Shown one piece after another: positions 43,610-51,940 of a stretch of DNA of 64,000 nt. A program made the position numbers and the translations under genes. The notes under the pieces were generated by a model that was given only the letters and a program-made list of their open reading frames with translations, searched no databases and had not been told where the DNA came from. Every line of letters begins with the position of its first letter. The stretch's first letter is position 1. The stretch is taken from contig NZ_FTMG01000003.1 of the NCBI RefSeq assembly GCF_900155965.1, positions 186,001 through 250,000 on the forward strand. The letters are read 5' to 3'. The DNA is from Mucilaginibacter lappiensis. Lineage in GTDB: Bacteria; Bacteroidota; Bacteroidia; Sphingobacteriales; Sphingobacteriaceae.

Positions 43610-44089
43610 ATGGAAGAGATTCAAACACTAAAATTTTTCTGGTTAAAGTACGAGATCAGCGCCATCCAGGCCCTAATTAACAATTCACCTGGCATTGATA
43701 GTTTTGTGTTTTCGTATTTTTTCGCAGCCACTGATGACGATAGCAAACCTCTGCAGCTGATATCCTACGCGCATATGTCGCCACCCAATCAGTACAGCAG
43801 CTATTACGATACATTAGAGGACTATAACAATAATGCCCTGGAGTTAAGCGGACCGCTTATTATGAGTAACAATATAATATCCCTGGCCGATATGTTGTTG
43901 CTTATTAACACAGCAGACCCCGATGGCGATAAACCCGATTATCTGGTATTTATACCAAACGTAAATGATACACGCCATATTTATTATGATGTTAATCGGT
44001 ATAAAAGATCAGGTACAGGTGATGTGCATCAGCCAGATCCCAGTGCCCCGATTAACACCAATCCATCACCACCAGCAACTATTAGTTAA
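43610..44089 (+). CDS. Hypothetical protein (159 aa)
   Basis: A soluble protein without signal peptide. The N-terminal part (LKFFWLKYEISAIQALINN) is amphipathic, and the C-terminal ~25 residues are Pro/Asp/Ser-rich and probably disordered. No family recognised. It lies 20 bases before a membrane protein that is itself linked to a histidine kinase, so it may belong to that operon. Confidence 0.5.
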   Translation: MEEIQTLKFFWLKYEISAIQALINNSPGIDSFVFSYFFAATDDDSKPLQLISYAHMSPPNQYSSYYDTLEDYNNNALELSGPLIMSNNIISLADMLLLINTADPDGDKPDYLVFIPNVNDTRHIYYDVNRYKRSGTGDVHQPDPSAPINTNPSPPATIS

Positions 44090-44109
44090 CCACCTGACCA
44101 TATTCCCGA

Positions 44110-44775
44110 ATGTTTAAAGTATTTCAGATCGTTATAGATTGGTCAGAAGTTTGGGCGTTATTAATACCTATATCCTTATTACTATTGAAAAAACAGCCGG
44201 CTGTACTTAAGCCGGTTGTTTTTTACGTTTGGATAGCGCTTATAATTGATGTTGTTATCGATATCACCTGGAAGATCAGAACTATTTTGCCAGCTGACTA
44301 TAATTCAAACAACTATCTGTACAACCTGCATTCGGTTATACGCTTTTTTTTATTCAGCACATTTTTTATAAGGCTTAAACAACCTTTTTTAACCACATTA
44401 AAAAAGATCATCCCTTTTTTCTTTGTAGTCTTTGTTGTTGTCAATTTTTGCTTTTACGAGAATTTTTTTGATTACTGGAAACTGAGCAGTCGTCTGCTAT
44501 CGGTTGAAGCCATTCTCCTATTGTTTTATACGCTCCAGTACTACCTCTTTAAAATTAACGACCATGTAGATGTTAATATTTTTAACTCAGACTTTTGGAT
44601 AGTTACCGGTTTGGGCATTTATGTTACAATTAATTTCTTTATATTTCTTTTATACAACGAGTTAACAATACGCCTGCAACACTTTGCAGTAACACTATGG
44701 AATGCACACAACATCTCCTATATTGTATTTAACTTGTTTATAGCCAAAGGTTTTTATGAATCAAGGGAGCAATGA
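44110..44775 (+). CDS. Multi-pass membrane protein linked to kinase (221 aa)
   Basis: About six to seven membrane segments separated by short loops (starting VWALLIPISLLLL). No catalytic motif. Its 3' end overlaps the histidine-kinase start by 20 bases, so it is probably the membrane sensor part that the kinase, with a single short segment, lacks. Similar gene pairs are frequent in Sphingobacteriaceae. Confidence 0.6.
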   Translation: MFKVFQIVIDWSEVWALLIPISLLLLKKQPAVLKPVVFYVWIALIIDVVIDITWKIRTILPADYNSNNYLYNLHSVIRFFLFSTFFIRLKQPFLTTLKKIIPFFFVVFVVVNFCFYENFFDYWKLSSRLLSVEAILLLFYTLQYYLFKINDHVDVNIFNSDFWIVTGLGIYVTINFFIFLLYNELTIRLQHFAVTLWNAHNISYIVFNLFIAKGFYESREQ

Positions 44776-45553
44776 TATTCGTTTGTTACTGGTAGTTGGG
44801 ATTGCCGCCATGTTGATGCTTTTTATAAGCCTCCTACTTATTTTCATATTCACTCAACGCAAAAAACTCCAGTATCAGAACGAGCTGCAGGCCATGCAAA
44901 ACGTGCAGAAAAACCAACTGATAGAGGCCGCGGTACGCAGCGAGGAAATTGAACGCCATCGTATTGCCGAAGAACTACATGATGAAATAGGAGCCTTACT
45001 AGGCTCATCAAGCCTGCATTTTTATAGCGTCAATATGGACGATTGTGATGAACAGAGTCAACGTTTATATCAAAAAGGCCGGGATCTGCTTGATGAAGGG
45101 ATCAATAAAATACGAAGCGTATCGCACAGCCTGCACTCCAGCATATTACAGGAGTTTGGTTTAAATGAAGCCATCAGTCATTTTTGCAGCAAAATATCGC
45201 ACGAATCTATAGTTGAGATTAATACAACATTGGATAACAGCTACCCTACCCAGGTAGGGCAAAACGATATTAGTATTTATCGTATTGTACAGGAGTTTAT
45301 TCATAATATAACCAAACATGCCAGGGCCACAAAAATATTTGTACGGTCTATTTATCTGAATAAAATGCTCATGCTAACCATTACTCATAATGGTAATGGC
45401 CTTACGCAACCTCATTTTGAGGAGTTAAGGTTTAAAAAAGACGGGCTGGGCTTAAAAAACATACAAAATCGAATAATTTTACTCAAAGCCAATCTTAAAT
45501 TTTCGCACCACGCAGGTGGATACGCCATTGATATTTCGGTACCCATTGATTAG
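44756..45553 (+). CDS. Sensor histidine kinase, HisKA_3 type (265 aa)
   Basis: One N-terminal membrane segment (about 8-31), a coiled linker, then the HisKA_3 dimerisation box ERHRIAEELHDEIGALLG (phospho-His near 66). The HATPase domain at ~165-263 shows EFIHNITKHARATKI (N box) and KKDGLGLKNIQNRI (G2). The G1 box reads HNGNG instead of DNGxG, a change seen in this group. The partner is the NarL-type regulator 184 bases downstream. It has no own sensor domain. Confidence 0.88.
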   Translation: MNQGSNDIRLLLVVGIAAMLMLFISLLLIFIFTQRKKLQYQNELQAMQNVQKNQLIEAAVRSEEIERHRIAEELHDEIGALLGSSSLHFYSVNMDDCDEQSQRLYQKGRDLLDEGINKIRSVSHSLHSSILQEFGLNEAISHFCSKISHESIVEINTTLDNSYPTQVGQNDISIYRIVQEFIHNITKHARATKIFVRSIYLNKMLMLTITHNGNGLTQPHFEELRFKKDGLGLKNIQNRIILLKANLKFSHHAGGYAIDISVPID

Positions 45554-45737
45554 CGTTAAACTTCCTCATAGTGCTCATTTTTTTTTCAATCACTGCAGAA
45601 AAAAGTGTTCATGCTATTCATTTTTTACTTCAAAAGCTCAAACTATAGTATATATATAGTATATATAGCTTTTTGGAATATTTATTATTTTTTTTCATGA
45701 AAGTTTAATTATTTTTATGGCAATAACCTAAATAATA

Positions 45738-46385
45738 ATGCAAAAAATAAAAGTAGCCATAGCCGATGATTATGCCATATTCAGAGATGGATTAAAAGTT
45801 GGGTTAAACCGGGATAAAAACCTGGAGGTAGTACTTGAGGCAGATAATGGCGAGGACTTATTGCAACAGATTGAACTCATACAGCCCGATGTTATTTTAA
45901 TGGATCTGAAAATGCCCATTATGGATGGTATGGAAGCTACCAAACAAATCCGCAAGAAATATGATAATATTAAGATATTGATAGTGACCATGTATGATGA
46001 GGCTAAATTCATTATACACCTGATGGAGAATGGCGCCAATGGTTACCTGCTCAAAAATGCCGACCCCAAGGAGATACGCAAAGCCATCTACTCGGTTCAT
46101 GAGGATGGATATTATTTTAATGATATTGTAAACAAGGCCCTGTTAAAAAAGCTGGTTATCAAAGGCAATGTTAAACCCTCCTTTAACCAGGACGTTGAAT
46201 TTTCTGAACGGGAGCTGGATGTTTTAAAAATGATATGTAACGAAAAAACCGCTACCGAAATAGGCTCAGAACTATTTTTAAGTCCTCGCTCTGTGGAGGG
46301 CATCAGGCAACGCATTATTGAAAAGATTGGCGTGCGTAACACCGCCGGTTTAGTGATGTTTGCTGTTAAAAACGGGGTGATATAA
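45738..46385 (+). CDS. NarL/FixJ-type response regulator (215 aa)
   Basis: Receiver domain 1-125 with acidic pocket ADD, phospho-Asp in VILMDLKMP (about residue 56), Thr and Lys switch residues (IVTMYDE, YLLKNA). LuxR-type HTH at ~150-210 (SERELDVLKMICNEKTATEIG, then SPRSVEGIRQRI). Phosphorylated by the upstream kinase. It could control the peptide locus that follows. That link rests only on proximity. Confidence 0.92.
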   Translation: MQKIKVAIADDYAIFRDGLKVGLNRDKNLEVVLEADNGEDLLQQIELIQPDVILMDLKMPIMDGMEATKQIRKKYDNIKILIVTMYDEAKFIIHLMENGANGYLLKNADPKEIRKAIYSVHEDGYYFNDIVNKALLKKLVIKGNVKPSFNQDVEFSERELDVLKMICNEKTATEIGSELFLSPRSVEGIRQRIIEKIGVRNTAGLVMFAVKNGVI

Positions 46386-46740
46386 GCACTCTTTTATTCA
46401 TTAAATTTTAAGGTGAGGTATTTTTAAGCGGCTATAGTCACGTAGCCGCTCCATTTCTGTTACAAAAAATCGTGCACCCGTCCCCCTGCTTCTGCTGAAC
46501 ATTTGTCGCATCCCGCACCATTCCTATAAGTTTTAAGCTCAAAACAACAAATACATAACAAACTGATAAACAGAACAGTTTTCGCTATTTACTCCTGGCG
46601 CGTAAAAATACTTTATCTACTAATTAGGTATTTATACTGTGGTAAAACGCGCCATCTCTCCCGTACTTTATGTTGTGCAATGAAGCTTCAAAAAAGGCAC
46701 ATAAACCAAATTCATTTACATCTAATCAAAAAACAAAAAA
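46386..46740. other. Leader region of the peptide gene
   Basis: No gene. Hairpin AGCGGCTA/TAGCCGCT at 46427-46450 after the regulator probably ends its transcript. At 46596-46654 the long inverted repeat TGGCGCGTAAAA / TTTTACGCGCCA (one gap) encloses AT-rich sequence about 90 bases before the peptide start. It may be an operator or a folded leader. No clear TAnnTTTG element was found. Confidence 0.55.
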
Positions 46741-47046
46741 ATGTCAAAGTTAAGTTTAACCCATGCAGAATTAGCTGCACTTGATGCATTAATCGCCGAA
46801 TTACAAGGTGAAGGCAAATCAGTAGAGGCAGAAGTAGGAAATGCTGCTTTCATTACTGCAGTAACTGCAGTAACAGCTAAAGTAATTAAAGTTACTGTAA
46901 AAGCAACTCCGGTTGTTGTACAGGTAGCTACTGCTGCTATCGGCGGCGCAGCGGTGAATGATGAAACAAGCAAAGAGCTTGCTAAGTACGCGAAAGAAGG
47001 TTTACCATTGGATAAACTGATCGAGCTTCGCAAAAAATTCAACTAA
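46741..47046 (+). CDS. Candidate precursor of a secreted peptide (101 aa)
   Basis: N-terminal 38 residues are charged and helical (THAELAALDALIAELQGEG), like a leader. Then comes a Val/Ala/Thr-rich hydrophobic stretch (GNAAFITAVTAVTAKVI to VATAAIGGAAV, ~32-72), like a bacteriocin core, and a charged tail (KLIELRKKFN). It has no Cys, so no lanthipeptide or disulfide. A strong terminator lies 10 bases after the stop, so the transcript is mostly this gene alone, as for many peptide precursors. The next genes encode an SdpA-like and an HTTM protein. No family that I can name. Confidence 0.6.
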   Translation: MSKLSLTHAELAALDALIAELQGEGKSVEAEVGNAAFITAVTAVTAKVIKVTVKATPVVVQVATAAIGGAAVNDETSKELAKYAKEGLPLDKLIELRKKFN

Positions 47047-47055
47047 AAACAATGC

Positions 47056-47087
47056 AAGGAGGACATGGATGCGTGTCCTCCTTTTTT
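47056..47087 (+). terminator. Terminator right after the peptide gene
   Basis: Stem AAGGAGGACA/TGTCCTCCTT with an 8-base loop, followed by T-run. The next gene starts 20 bases later, so it must be read by leak-through or from another promoter. Confidence 0.9.
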
Positions 47088-47106
47088 AAATCAAATCTTT
47101 AAAATT

Positions 47107-47658
47107 ATGATGGCAAATTTAAACTCCACTGTTATTTATGAGTATATAGTAACAGCTTTCCTGGCCTGTTGGTTTTTGCTAACTATACTAAACCAGTTTA
47201 AGGATACCAAGCTTGCTGAGTTTATCAGGATTAAGATTGATGTATTTGCATTGATACCTCTATGGACATTTTTTGCACCACGCCCGGGTAAAAGCGATTA
47301 CCACCTGTTGTACCGCGATAAAATTACCGAAGAACAATACAGTGAATGGCATGAAATGGACATCACTGAAGAGCGTACTTTTTGGTCGTGGTTCTGGAAC
47401 CCTGAAAAACGCGACAAAAAAATATTATCAGATGTGGTTCAAAGCCTGGTATCCTGCATCCCCGATTACCGTAAAGCAACCGGCAATACCAATCTTCTGA
47501 TGTTCTCGATGCCTTATATTATCGTGTTGCATGCGGTTAGCCAGTGCAAAAAACAATCACCAAATGTTTACAGGCAGTTTATGCTGGCAGAAACCAGCGG
47601 TTACCAGGAAACAAACCCTCCGGCATTGATCTTACTATCTGTTTTTCACCAAATATAA
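47107..47658 (+). CDS. Membrane-anchored protein with SdpA-like features (183 aa)
   Basis: I use the ATG at 47107 (or 47110). An upstream in-frame ATG is inside the terminator hairpin. One membrane segment at ~10-26, then a soluble domain with PLWTFFAPRPGKSDYHLLYRD, similar in pattern to the WxFFTxxPR segment of SdpA-type proteins that help make the SDP toxin of Bacillus. The rest is helical with SWFWNPEKRDKK. The SdpA link is a pattern judgement, not an alignment. It is followed by an HTTM gene after 7 bases, the partner expected for SdpA. Confidence 0.55.
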   Translation: MMANLNSTVIYEYIVTAFLACWFLLTILNQFKDTKLAEFIRIKIDVFALIPLWTFFAPRPGKSDYHLLYRDKITEEQYSEWHEMDITEERTFWSWFWNPEKRDKKILSDVVQSLVSCIPDYRKATGNTNLLMFSMPYIIVLHAVSQCKKQSPNVYRQFMLAETSGYQETNPPALILLSVFHQI

Positions 47659-47665
47659 ATTAGCC

Positions 47666-48487
47666 ATGATCGTACTTACAAATATTACACAACTTGTACT
47701 CATGATATTGAGCGTTGGGCTTTTTGTTTCGACGCTGGAGTACATCAAAAAGATTCAAATTTTTGCACCTAACGGCTTACTTTCCTGGAATGTAATGCAG
47801 CTGAACTGGGGCCAGCAGGATCAAAAAACATTTTTAAAACCGCTTTTTAAATTATTCAGCCAATCGGGGTTGGCCACACTTTTTGTGATCAGATGCCTAT
47901 TGCTGGTTGGTTTGGTATTTTTTCAATTACAATCGGTGTTTGGCTGGATATTGATCAGCCTACTGGCTGTGAGCTTATTAACGAGTTCGCTGATAACCAG
48001 GTATGGCAGCGATGGATCTGACCAAATGAGCATGCTCATTGTTATCACCCTGGTTCTTTGTCATCTGCCCGGGTTAGCCAGCCCAAGACTTGCAGATATA
48101 GGCCTGTGGTTTATTGGTTTGCAGGCTTGCCTGTCATATAGTGTGGCCGGTATTGCCAAATTAGCTTCGGCTGAATGGCGTGCTTCAACAGCTATCAGGG
48201 ATGTATTTTCTACAAAAACCTATGGATCGCAAAAAGCATCTATGTTTCTTCAAAAATATCCGGCCGCTAATGGTTTCCTGTGCTGGAACGTGATGATCAT
48301 GGAAACCCTGTTTCCTTTGTGTTTGTTTTTACCCTGGCCCTATGCCATGATCTTCCTGATCTGGGGTTTTACCTTTCATTTTTTCACCGCGGTTATCATG
48401 GGTTTAAACTCCTTTTTCTGGGCATTTATGGCAACCTATCCTGCGCTTTACTTTATCAATCATCAAATGCCATGGCACCTGTTTTAG
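47666..48487 (+). CDS. HTTM-domain membrane protein, SdpB-like (273 aa)
   Basis: About seven membrane segments. The region RYGSDGSDQMSMLI, SYSVAGIAKLASAEWRAS, LCWNVMIMETLFPL and FHFFTAVIMGLNSFFWAF carries the sequence pattern of the HTTM domain (vitamin K gamma-carboxylase-like, also SdpB, which matures the SDP peptide). It probably modifies or processes the 101-aa peptide in the membrane. It overlaps the next gene by 16 bases. Confidence 0.7.
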   Translation: MIVLTNITQLVLMILSVGLFVSTLEYIKKIQIFAPNGLLSWNVMQLNWGQQDQKTFLKPLFKLFSQSGLATLFVIRCLLLVGLVFFQLQSVFGWILISLLAVSLLTSSLITRYGSDGSDQMSMLIVITLVLCHLPGLASPRLADIGLWFIGLQACLSYSVAGIAKLASAEWRASTAIRDVFSTKTYGSQKASMFLQKYPAANGFLCWNVMIMETLFPLCLFLPWPYAMIFLIWGFTFHFFTAVIMGLNSFFWAFMATYPALYFINHQMPWHLF

Positions 48488-48891
48488 ATTACAGCAAAGA
48501 TATTATCCTGTTTGATGGGGTGTGTAATTTTTGCAACAGCTATGTTAACTATGTAATAGCGCATGATAAGGCCAACAAATTTGTGTTTGCCCCGCTGCAA
48601 AGCCACACCGCCACACGCATGGCAGCCAGGTTTCAAACAGACTTTAAAGAGCTGAACAGTGTAGTAGTTATTCATGGCAATGAAGTATACACCCATTCGG
48701 CCGCTGTAATTCATATTGTAAAAAATCTATCTACCGTTTGGTTGCCACTGGCTTATTTAGCCTGGCTGGTACCACCTTTTATCAGGAACAAACTCTACAC
48801 CGCTTTTGCCGATAAAAGATATGTATTGTTTGGGCAATCGGAAAGTTGTATGGTGCCAACTGCACAAGTAAAACATAAATTTTTAAACTAA
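48472..48891 (+). CDS. DCC-family thiol-disulfide protein (139 aa)
   Basis: Start at the ATG at 48472, 16 bases inside the HTTM gene (MAPVLDYSKD). It has the DUF393/DCC hallmark DGVCNFC with a CxxC redox pair near residue 15. The SWLP-like WLPLAYLAWLVP and CMVPT segments complete the domain. The family is thioredoxin-like and often fused or adjacent to HTTM proteins. No signal peptide. It may keep a partner's cysteines reduced. Confidence 0.85.
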   Translation: MAPVLDYSKDIILFDGVCNFCNSYVNYVIAHDKANKFVFAPLQSHTATRMAARFQTDFKELNSVVVIHGNEVYTHSAAVIHIVKNLSTVWLPLAYLAWLVPPFIRNKLYTAFADKRYVLFGQSESCMVPTAQVKHKFLN

Positions 48892-48931
48892 GCATCTTAT
48901 TATCAATAATATATATCAAAAAATTACACCC

Positions 48932-49780
48932 ATGAAAAATCAAAAATTTGGCGTTATGCCTCCTACCGCACTAAACTATGGGTATTTTGTAAAGGCCGCT
49001 TACGATGTTTACAATGCTTTGCCAGATGTATTAAGCCCTACACAAGATCAGTACCCTAATTTCCCCAGCGGTTACCGTTTGCTTTTTAACATACAGATGA
49101 GCAATTTCTTCGGACCGATCTTAAAACCGGTTTATTTTGGATTTGCTGCTATTGACCTGTCAAACCCTTCCAGTATCGTTATTGCTATACGCGGAACTAT
49201 AGGCTGGATGGAATGGTGGGATAACCTGCACGCTTATCCAGTACCCTGCCCGTTTGCGCCTAACTCTGGTAATGTTGTAGCTGGTTTCTTAGATCTATAT
49301 AACAGTCTTAAGATCCTGGTACCCGGAGCCTCGTCAATTGATAACGCAATTGCCCTGAGAGAAACCGTAGTTCCTGGGCTAAAAAGTGTATTTAACCTGG
49401 ATAATTACACCCAGGTAACTGTGGCCGGGCATAGTTTGGGTGCAAGCCTGGCAACTTTATATGGTTTACACATGGCGGCCACTAACAGCAAACGATCAGT
49501 TGTTATTTACACCTACGCATCACCATGTACTGGCAATGCAGACTTTGTTAAGTATTATAATACCGTTATTTCTGAGAGCTACCGAATATACAACGAACCA
49601 GATGTAGTGCCTAAAATTTTGTTATGGCTGGGATACAGCGCTGTACCTGTGGGTTTTGAGCTTAATTCCTTGCTTGATCCAAACGTGAAGCAGTCCATTG
49701 GATGTTATCATTACCTCACCACCTACCTGTACTTATTAGGCGCACCAGCCAGCATTTTGGGTACCTGCGCAACAACCTAA
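48932..49780 (+). CDS. Class 3 lipase-like protein (282 aa)
   Basis: Lipase_3 features: AIRGTIGWMEWWDNL near residue 87, TVAGHSLGASLATLYGL with nucleophile Ser168, YASPCTGNADFVKYYN, and DVVPKIL with the acid. His in CYHYLTTYLY may complete the triad. No signal peptide. It follows the peptide operon by 41 bases and is closed by a terminator, so it is a member of this locus or simply adjacent. Substrate unknown. Confidence 0.8.
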   Translation: MKNQKFGVMPPTALNYGYFVKAAYDVYNALPDVLSPTQDQYPNFPSGYRLLFNIQMSNFFGPILKPVYFGFAAIDLSNPSSIVIAIRGTIGWMEWWDNLHAYPVPCPFAPNSGNVVAGFLDLYNSLKILVPGASSIDNAIALRETVVPGLKSVFNLDNYTQVTVAGHSLGASLATLYGLHMAATNSKRSVVIYTYASPCTGNADFVKYYNTVISESYRIYNEPDVVPKILLWLGYSAVPVGFELNSLLDPNVKQSIGCYHYLTTYLYLLGAPASILGTCATT

Positions 49781-49823
49781 GCCCTTAATCTATCATATAT
49801 ATAATACCTACCCGTGAAAAGCA

Positions 49824-49860
49824 AAAGCCCGTAAATGTTTCCATTTGCGGGCTTTGTTAT
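49824..49860 (+). terminator. Terminator after the lipase gene
   Basis: Stem AAAGCCCGTAAATG / CATTTGCGGGCTTT with a 4-base loop, one mismatch, then a T-rich tail. Confidence 0.85.
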
Positions 49861-49924
49861 TAACATATAATTCACGATGGCTTAAACATGAGTTTGCAGT
49901 ATAACGCTATTTTAAATCAAAAAA

Positions 49925-50179
49925 ATGCGCATCTCGTTTCCTAAAAAAATGTTCCAGCAATTTTATGCCTGCCCGCTTGATCAGTTGGAGGAAGAACTAT
50001 CCCGTTCCTCCATCCGGATGAAATTACAGGATGGTCCCAAAACCGATGAAGACCGCGCACATTATCAAAATGAGCTGGACCGCCTGAGTGTACTTAAATA
50101 CATTAACCAGTTTCGCAAAGGTAAATTAAGCCGGGAAGATTTTAGTCTGAAGGTAGAATTGGCTGATACACAGGCATAA
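49925..50179 (+). CDS. Small helical hypothetical protein (84 aa)
   Basis: A charged, all-helical protein (QLEEELSRSSIRMKLQ, YINQFRKGKLSREDF) with no signal or membrane segment. No family recognised. Single gene behind the lipase terminator, in front of the AraC regulator leader. Confidence 0.5.
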   Translation: MRISFPKKMFQQFYACPLDQLEEELSRSSIRMKLQDGPKTDEDRAHYQNELDRLSVLKYINQFRKGKLSREDFSLKVELADTQA

Positions 50180-50197
50180 AAATTTAAAACCCTTCCG

Positions 50198-50210
50198 TTT
50201 TGTACAATTT
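50198..50210. promoter_or_regulatory. Palindrome TTTGTACAAT, copy 1
   Basis: TTTTGTACAATTT with the perfect 8-bp dyad TTGTACAA, 164 bases before the AraC-family gene. Copies at 51364 and 51881 precede the next two genes. Confidence 0.5.
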
Positions 50211-50373
50211 TATACGCTACATTCTCTATTTATTTGTACTGTTTATTTAAAAGTTAACTGAATGTAATAAGGTATGTATTTAACTGTCAAAAACTTATTT
50301 TGCTTAACTTTATAAATATATTGTTTGGAATAGATAAATCATCCTGCGGGATATGTTGCAATAAAAACAATAC

Positions 50374-51192
50374 ATGATATTTAAAGAATTTGCTCCAAGT
50401 GAGCGGCTTAAGCCCTATATCAAATGCTTGTATTTTTACGAGTCGGGTTCGGCTGTGAACTATGATGATATCGTATTCCCAAGCGGCAACACCGAAATAA
50501 TTTTTAACCTGGGGCAAGGTCATTGGCAAATTAAAAAAGACGGTGCATTTTATACCACCCCTCCTATTGAGCTCTGGGGACAGATCACCAAACCATTATC
50601 CATCAAATCAATAGGCGAAAACACGATGATGGGCGTACGGTTCTACCCACATTCGGCAGCATATTTTTTCAATGAAAGCGTGGCCGAATTTAACAATGAG
50701 GTTGTTGATGCTACCGACCTCATGGGCGCATCATTAAAAACCCTGCATGCCTGTCTGCTCGACATGAACGATCTGGACAAAAGAATAACCTTAATTGAAG
50801 AGTATTTATGGAGCAGGCTGGTGCTGTTTGATAAAAAGCATACCAAGATAAACTTCATTGGTCAAATTGTACATAGTTTATATAGCAACAACTCTGGCAA
50901 CGAAAAAATAGAAGCTATCTCGGTTCGTAACAATATATCTGCGCGTTACCTCTATATGTTATTTTCGCAATATACCGGGTTGCCGCCCAAATTATTTTGT
51001 AAAATAAACCGCTTTCAGCATAGCCTCAACCTGGTAAATACCAACGGACAAAACTTAACCAACATTGCCTATGAGTCTGGTTATTTCGACCAATCGCATT
51101 TTATCAGGGAGTTTAAATCGTTTACGGGTATAACCCCTAACTCCTTTGCGGCACAAGCATCCCCTATTAACCAGGTGCTGGCTGGCAATTAA
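50374..51192 (+). CDS. AraC-family transcriptional regulator (272 aa)
   Basis: N-terminal half (about 1-150) is a cupin-like ligand domain (SERLKPYIKCLYFYES, PSGNTEIIFNLG). C-terminal half holds two HTH motifs: ARYLYMLFSQYTGLPPKLF and LTNIAYESGYFDQSHFIREF, followed by the family signature FTGITPNSF. It likely controls itself and the two genes that follow, which share the palindrome in its leader. Confidence 0.9.
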   Translation: MIFKEFAPSERLKPYIKCLYFYESGSAVNYDDIVFPSGNTEIIFNLGQGHWQIKKDGAFYTTPPIELWGQITKPLSIKSIGENTMMGVRFYPHSAAYFFNESVAEFNNEVVDATDLMGASLKTLHACLLDMNDLDKRITLIEEYLWSRLVLFDKKHTKINFIGQIVHSLYSNNSGNEKIEAISVRNNISARYLYMLFSQYTGLPPKLFCKINRFQHSLNLVNTNGQNLTNIAYESGYFDQSHFIREFKSFTGITPNSFAAQASPINQVLAGN

Positions 51193-51243
51193 TATTCCTA
51201 TTTATTTTGCAGGTATTCAATTACCAAAGAAACTGCCCTTTTA

Positions 51244-51343
51244 TGTAGAGACGCATTACATGCGTCCCCTGCAAGACGATCTAATTGCAAAATGTATAAA
51301 GACTTAATCTGTACCTAAGAGACGCATGTGATGCGTCTCTACA
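51244..51343. repeat. Dispersed inverted repeat
   Basis: TGTAGAGACGCAT at the left is mirrored by ATGCGTCTCTACA at the right, with CATGCGTC/GACGCATG inside. A common Bacteroidota intergenic repeat type. No gene. Confidence 0.85.
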
Positions 51344-51363
51344 TTTAAATAACTCATTGCCGA

Positions 51364-51401
51364 TTTGTACAATTTCCCGAAATCCGGGCAGCATAATTTT
51401 G
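51364..51401 (+). promoter_or_regulatory. Promoter with TTTGTACAAT palindrome, copy 2
   Basis: TTTGTACAAT at 51364-51373 and -7 element TAATTTTG at 51394-51401, then GTATCAACAA. The same arrangement recurs at 51881-51918. The palindrome overlaps the -33 position. Confidence 0.65.
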
Positions 51402-51428
51402 TATCAACAAATTAAAAAATCAGCAAAA

Positions 51429-51809
51429 ATGAAATTAGCAAAAAAACCAGAAGAGGTGCACGCAACATTGGCAAGCGCCTTTAACACCGGAGATGTAAAC
51501 ACTGTATTAAGCATGTATGATGTTACCGGTATTATTGTTCCGGAACCCGGTAAACCTGTTTCAGGAAAAGACAGTTTTGAAGAAGCCATCAAAGGTATAT
51601 TATCCATCAAGGGTAAAATGGATATTAAAACTGTTTACTGCATCCAAACCGGTGATATGGCTTTGGGTCGGTCTGAATGGAGTATTACCGACAATGGCGA
51701 GGTTAAAATAAGCGCCAAAGGAATTGAAGTAATGAAACAACAAACAGATGGCAGCTGGAAAGTTTTATTCGACCATGCCTTTGGTGCAGAAGCTAACCTT
51801 ATCGCTTAA
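51429..51809 (+). CDS. SnoaL/NTF2-like protein (126 aa)
   Basis: Start at 51429 (MKLAKKPEEV), 27 bases after the promoter. NTF2-like fold: HATLASAFNTGDVNTVLSMYD helix and strands VSGKDSFEEAIKGIL, MALGRSEWSI and GSWKVLFDHAFG. Such domains bind or act on small ligands, as in YybH-type proteins. No catalytic residue assigned. Same promoter type as the next gene. Confidence 0.75.
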   Translation: MKLAKKPEEVHATLASAFNTGDVNTVLSMYDVTGIIVPEPGKPVSGKDSFEEAIKGILSIKGKMDIKTVYCIQTGDMALGRSEWSITDNGEVKISAKGIEVMKQQTDGSWKVLFDHAFGAEANLIA

Positions 51810-51880
51810 TATCAGTATCGATAACACAAAGGGCCGACAAATACATCAGCCCTTGTGTTTTAATAATCCGGCATTTCCTT

Positions 51881-51918
51881 TTTGTACAATTTCCGGACTG
51901 CGGGCTATCCTAATTTTG
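51881..51918 (+). promoter_or_regulatory. Promoter with TTTGTACAAT palindrome, copy 3
   Basis: TTTGTACAAT at 51881-51890 and TAATTTTG at 51911-51918, with the same spacing and flanks as at 51364-51401. Confidence 0.65.
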
Positions 51919-51940
51919 TATCAACAATAATAAAAAGATC

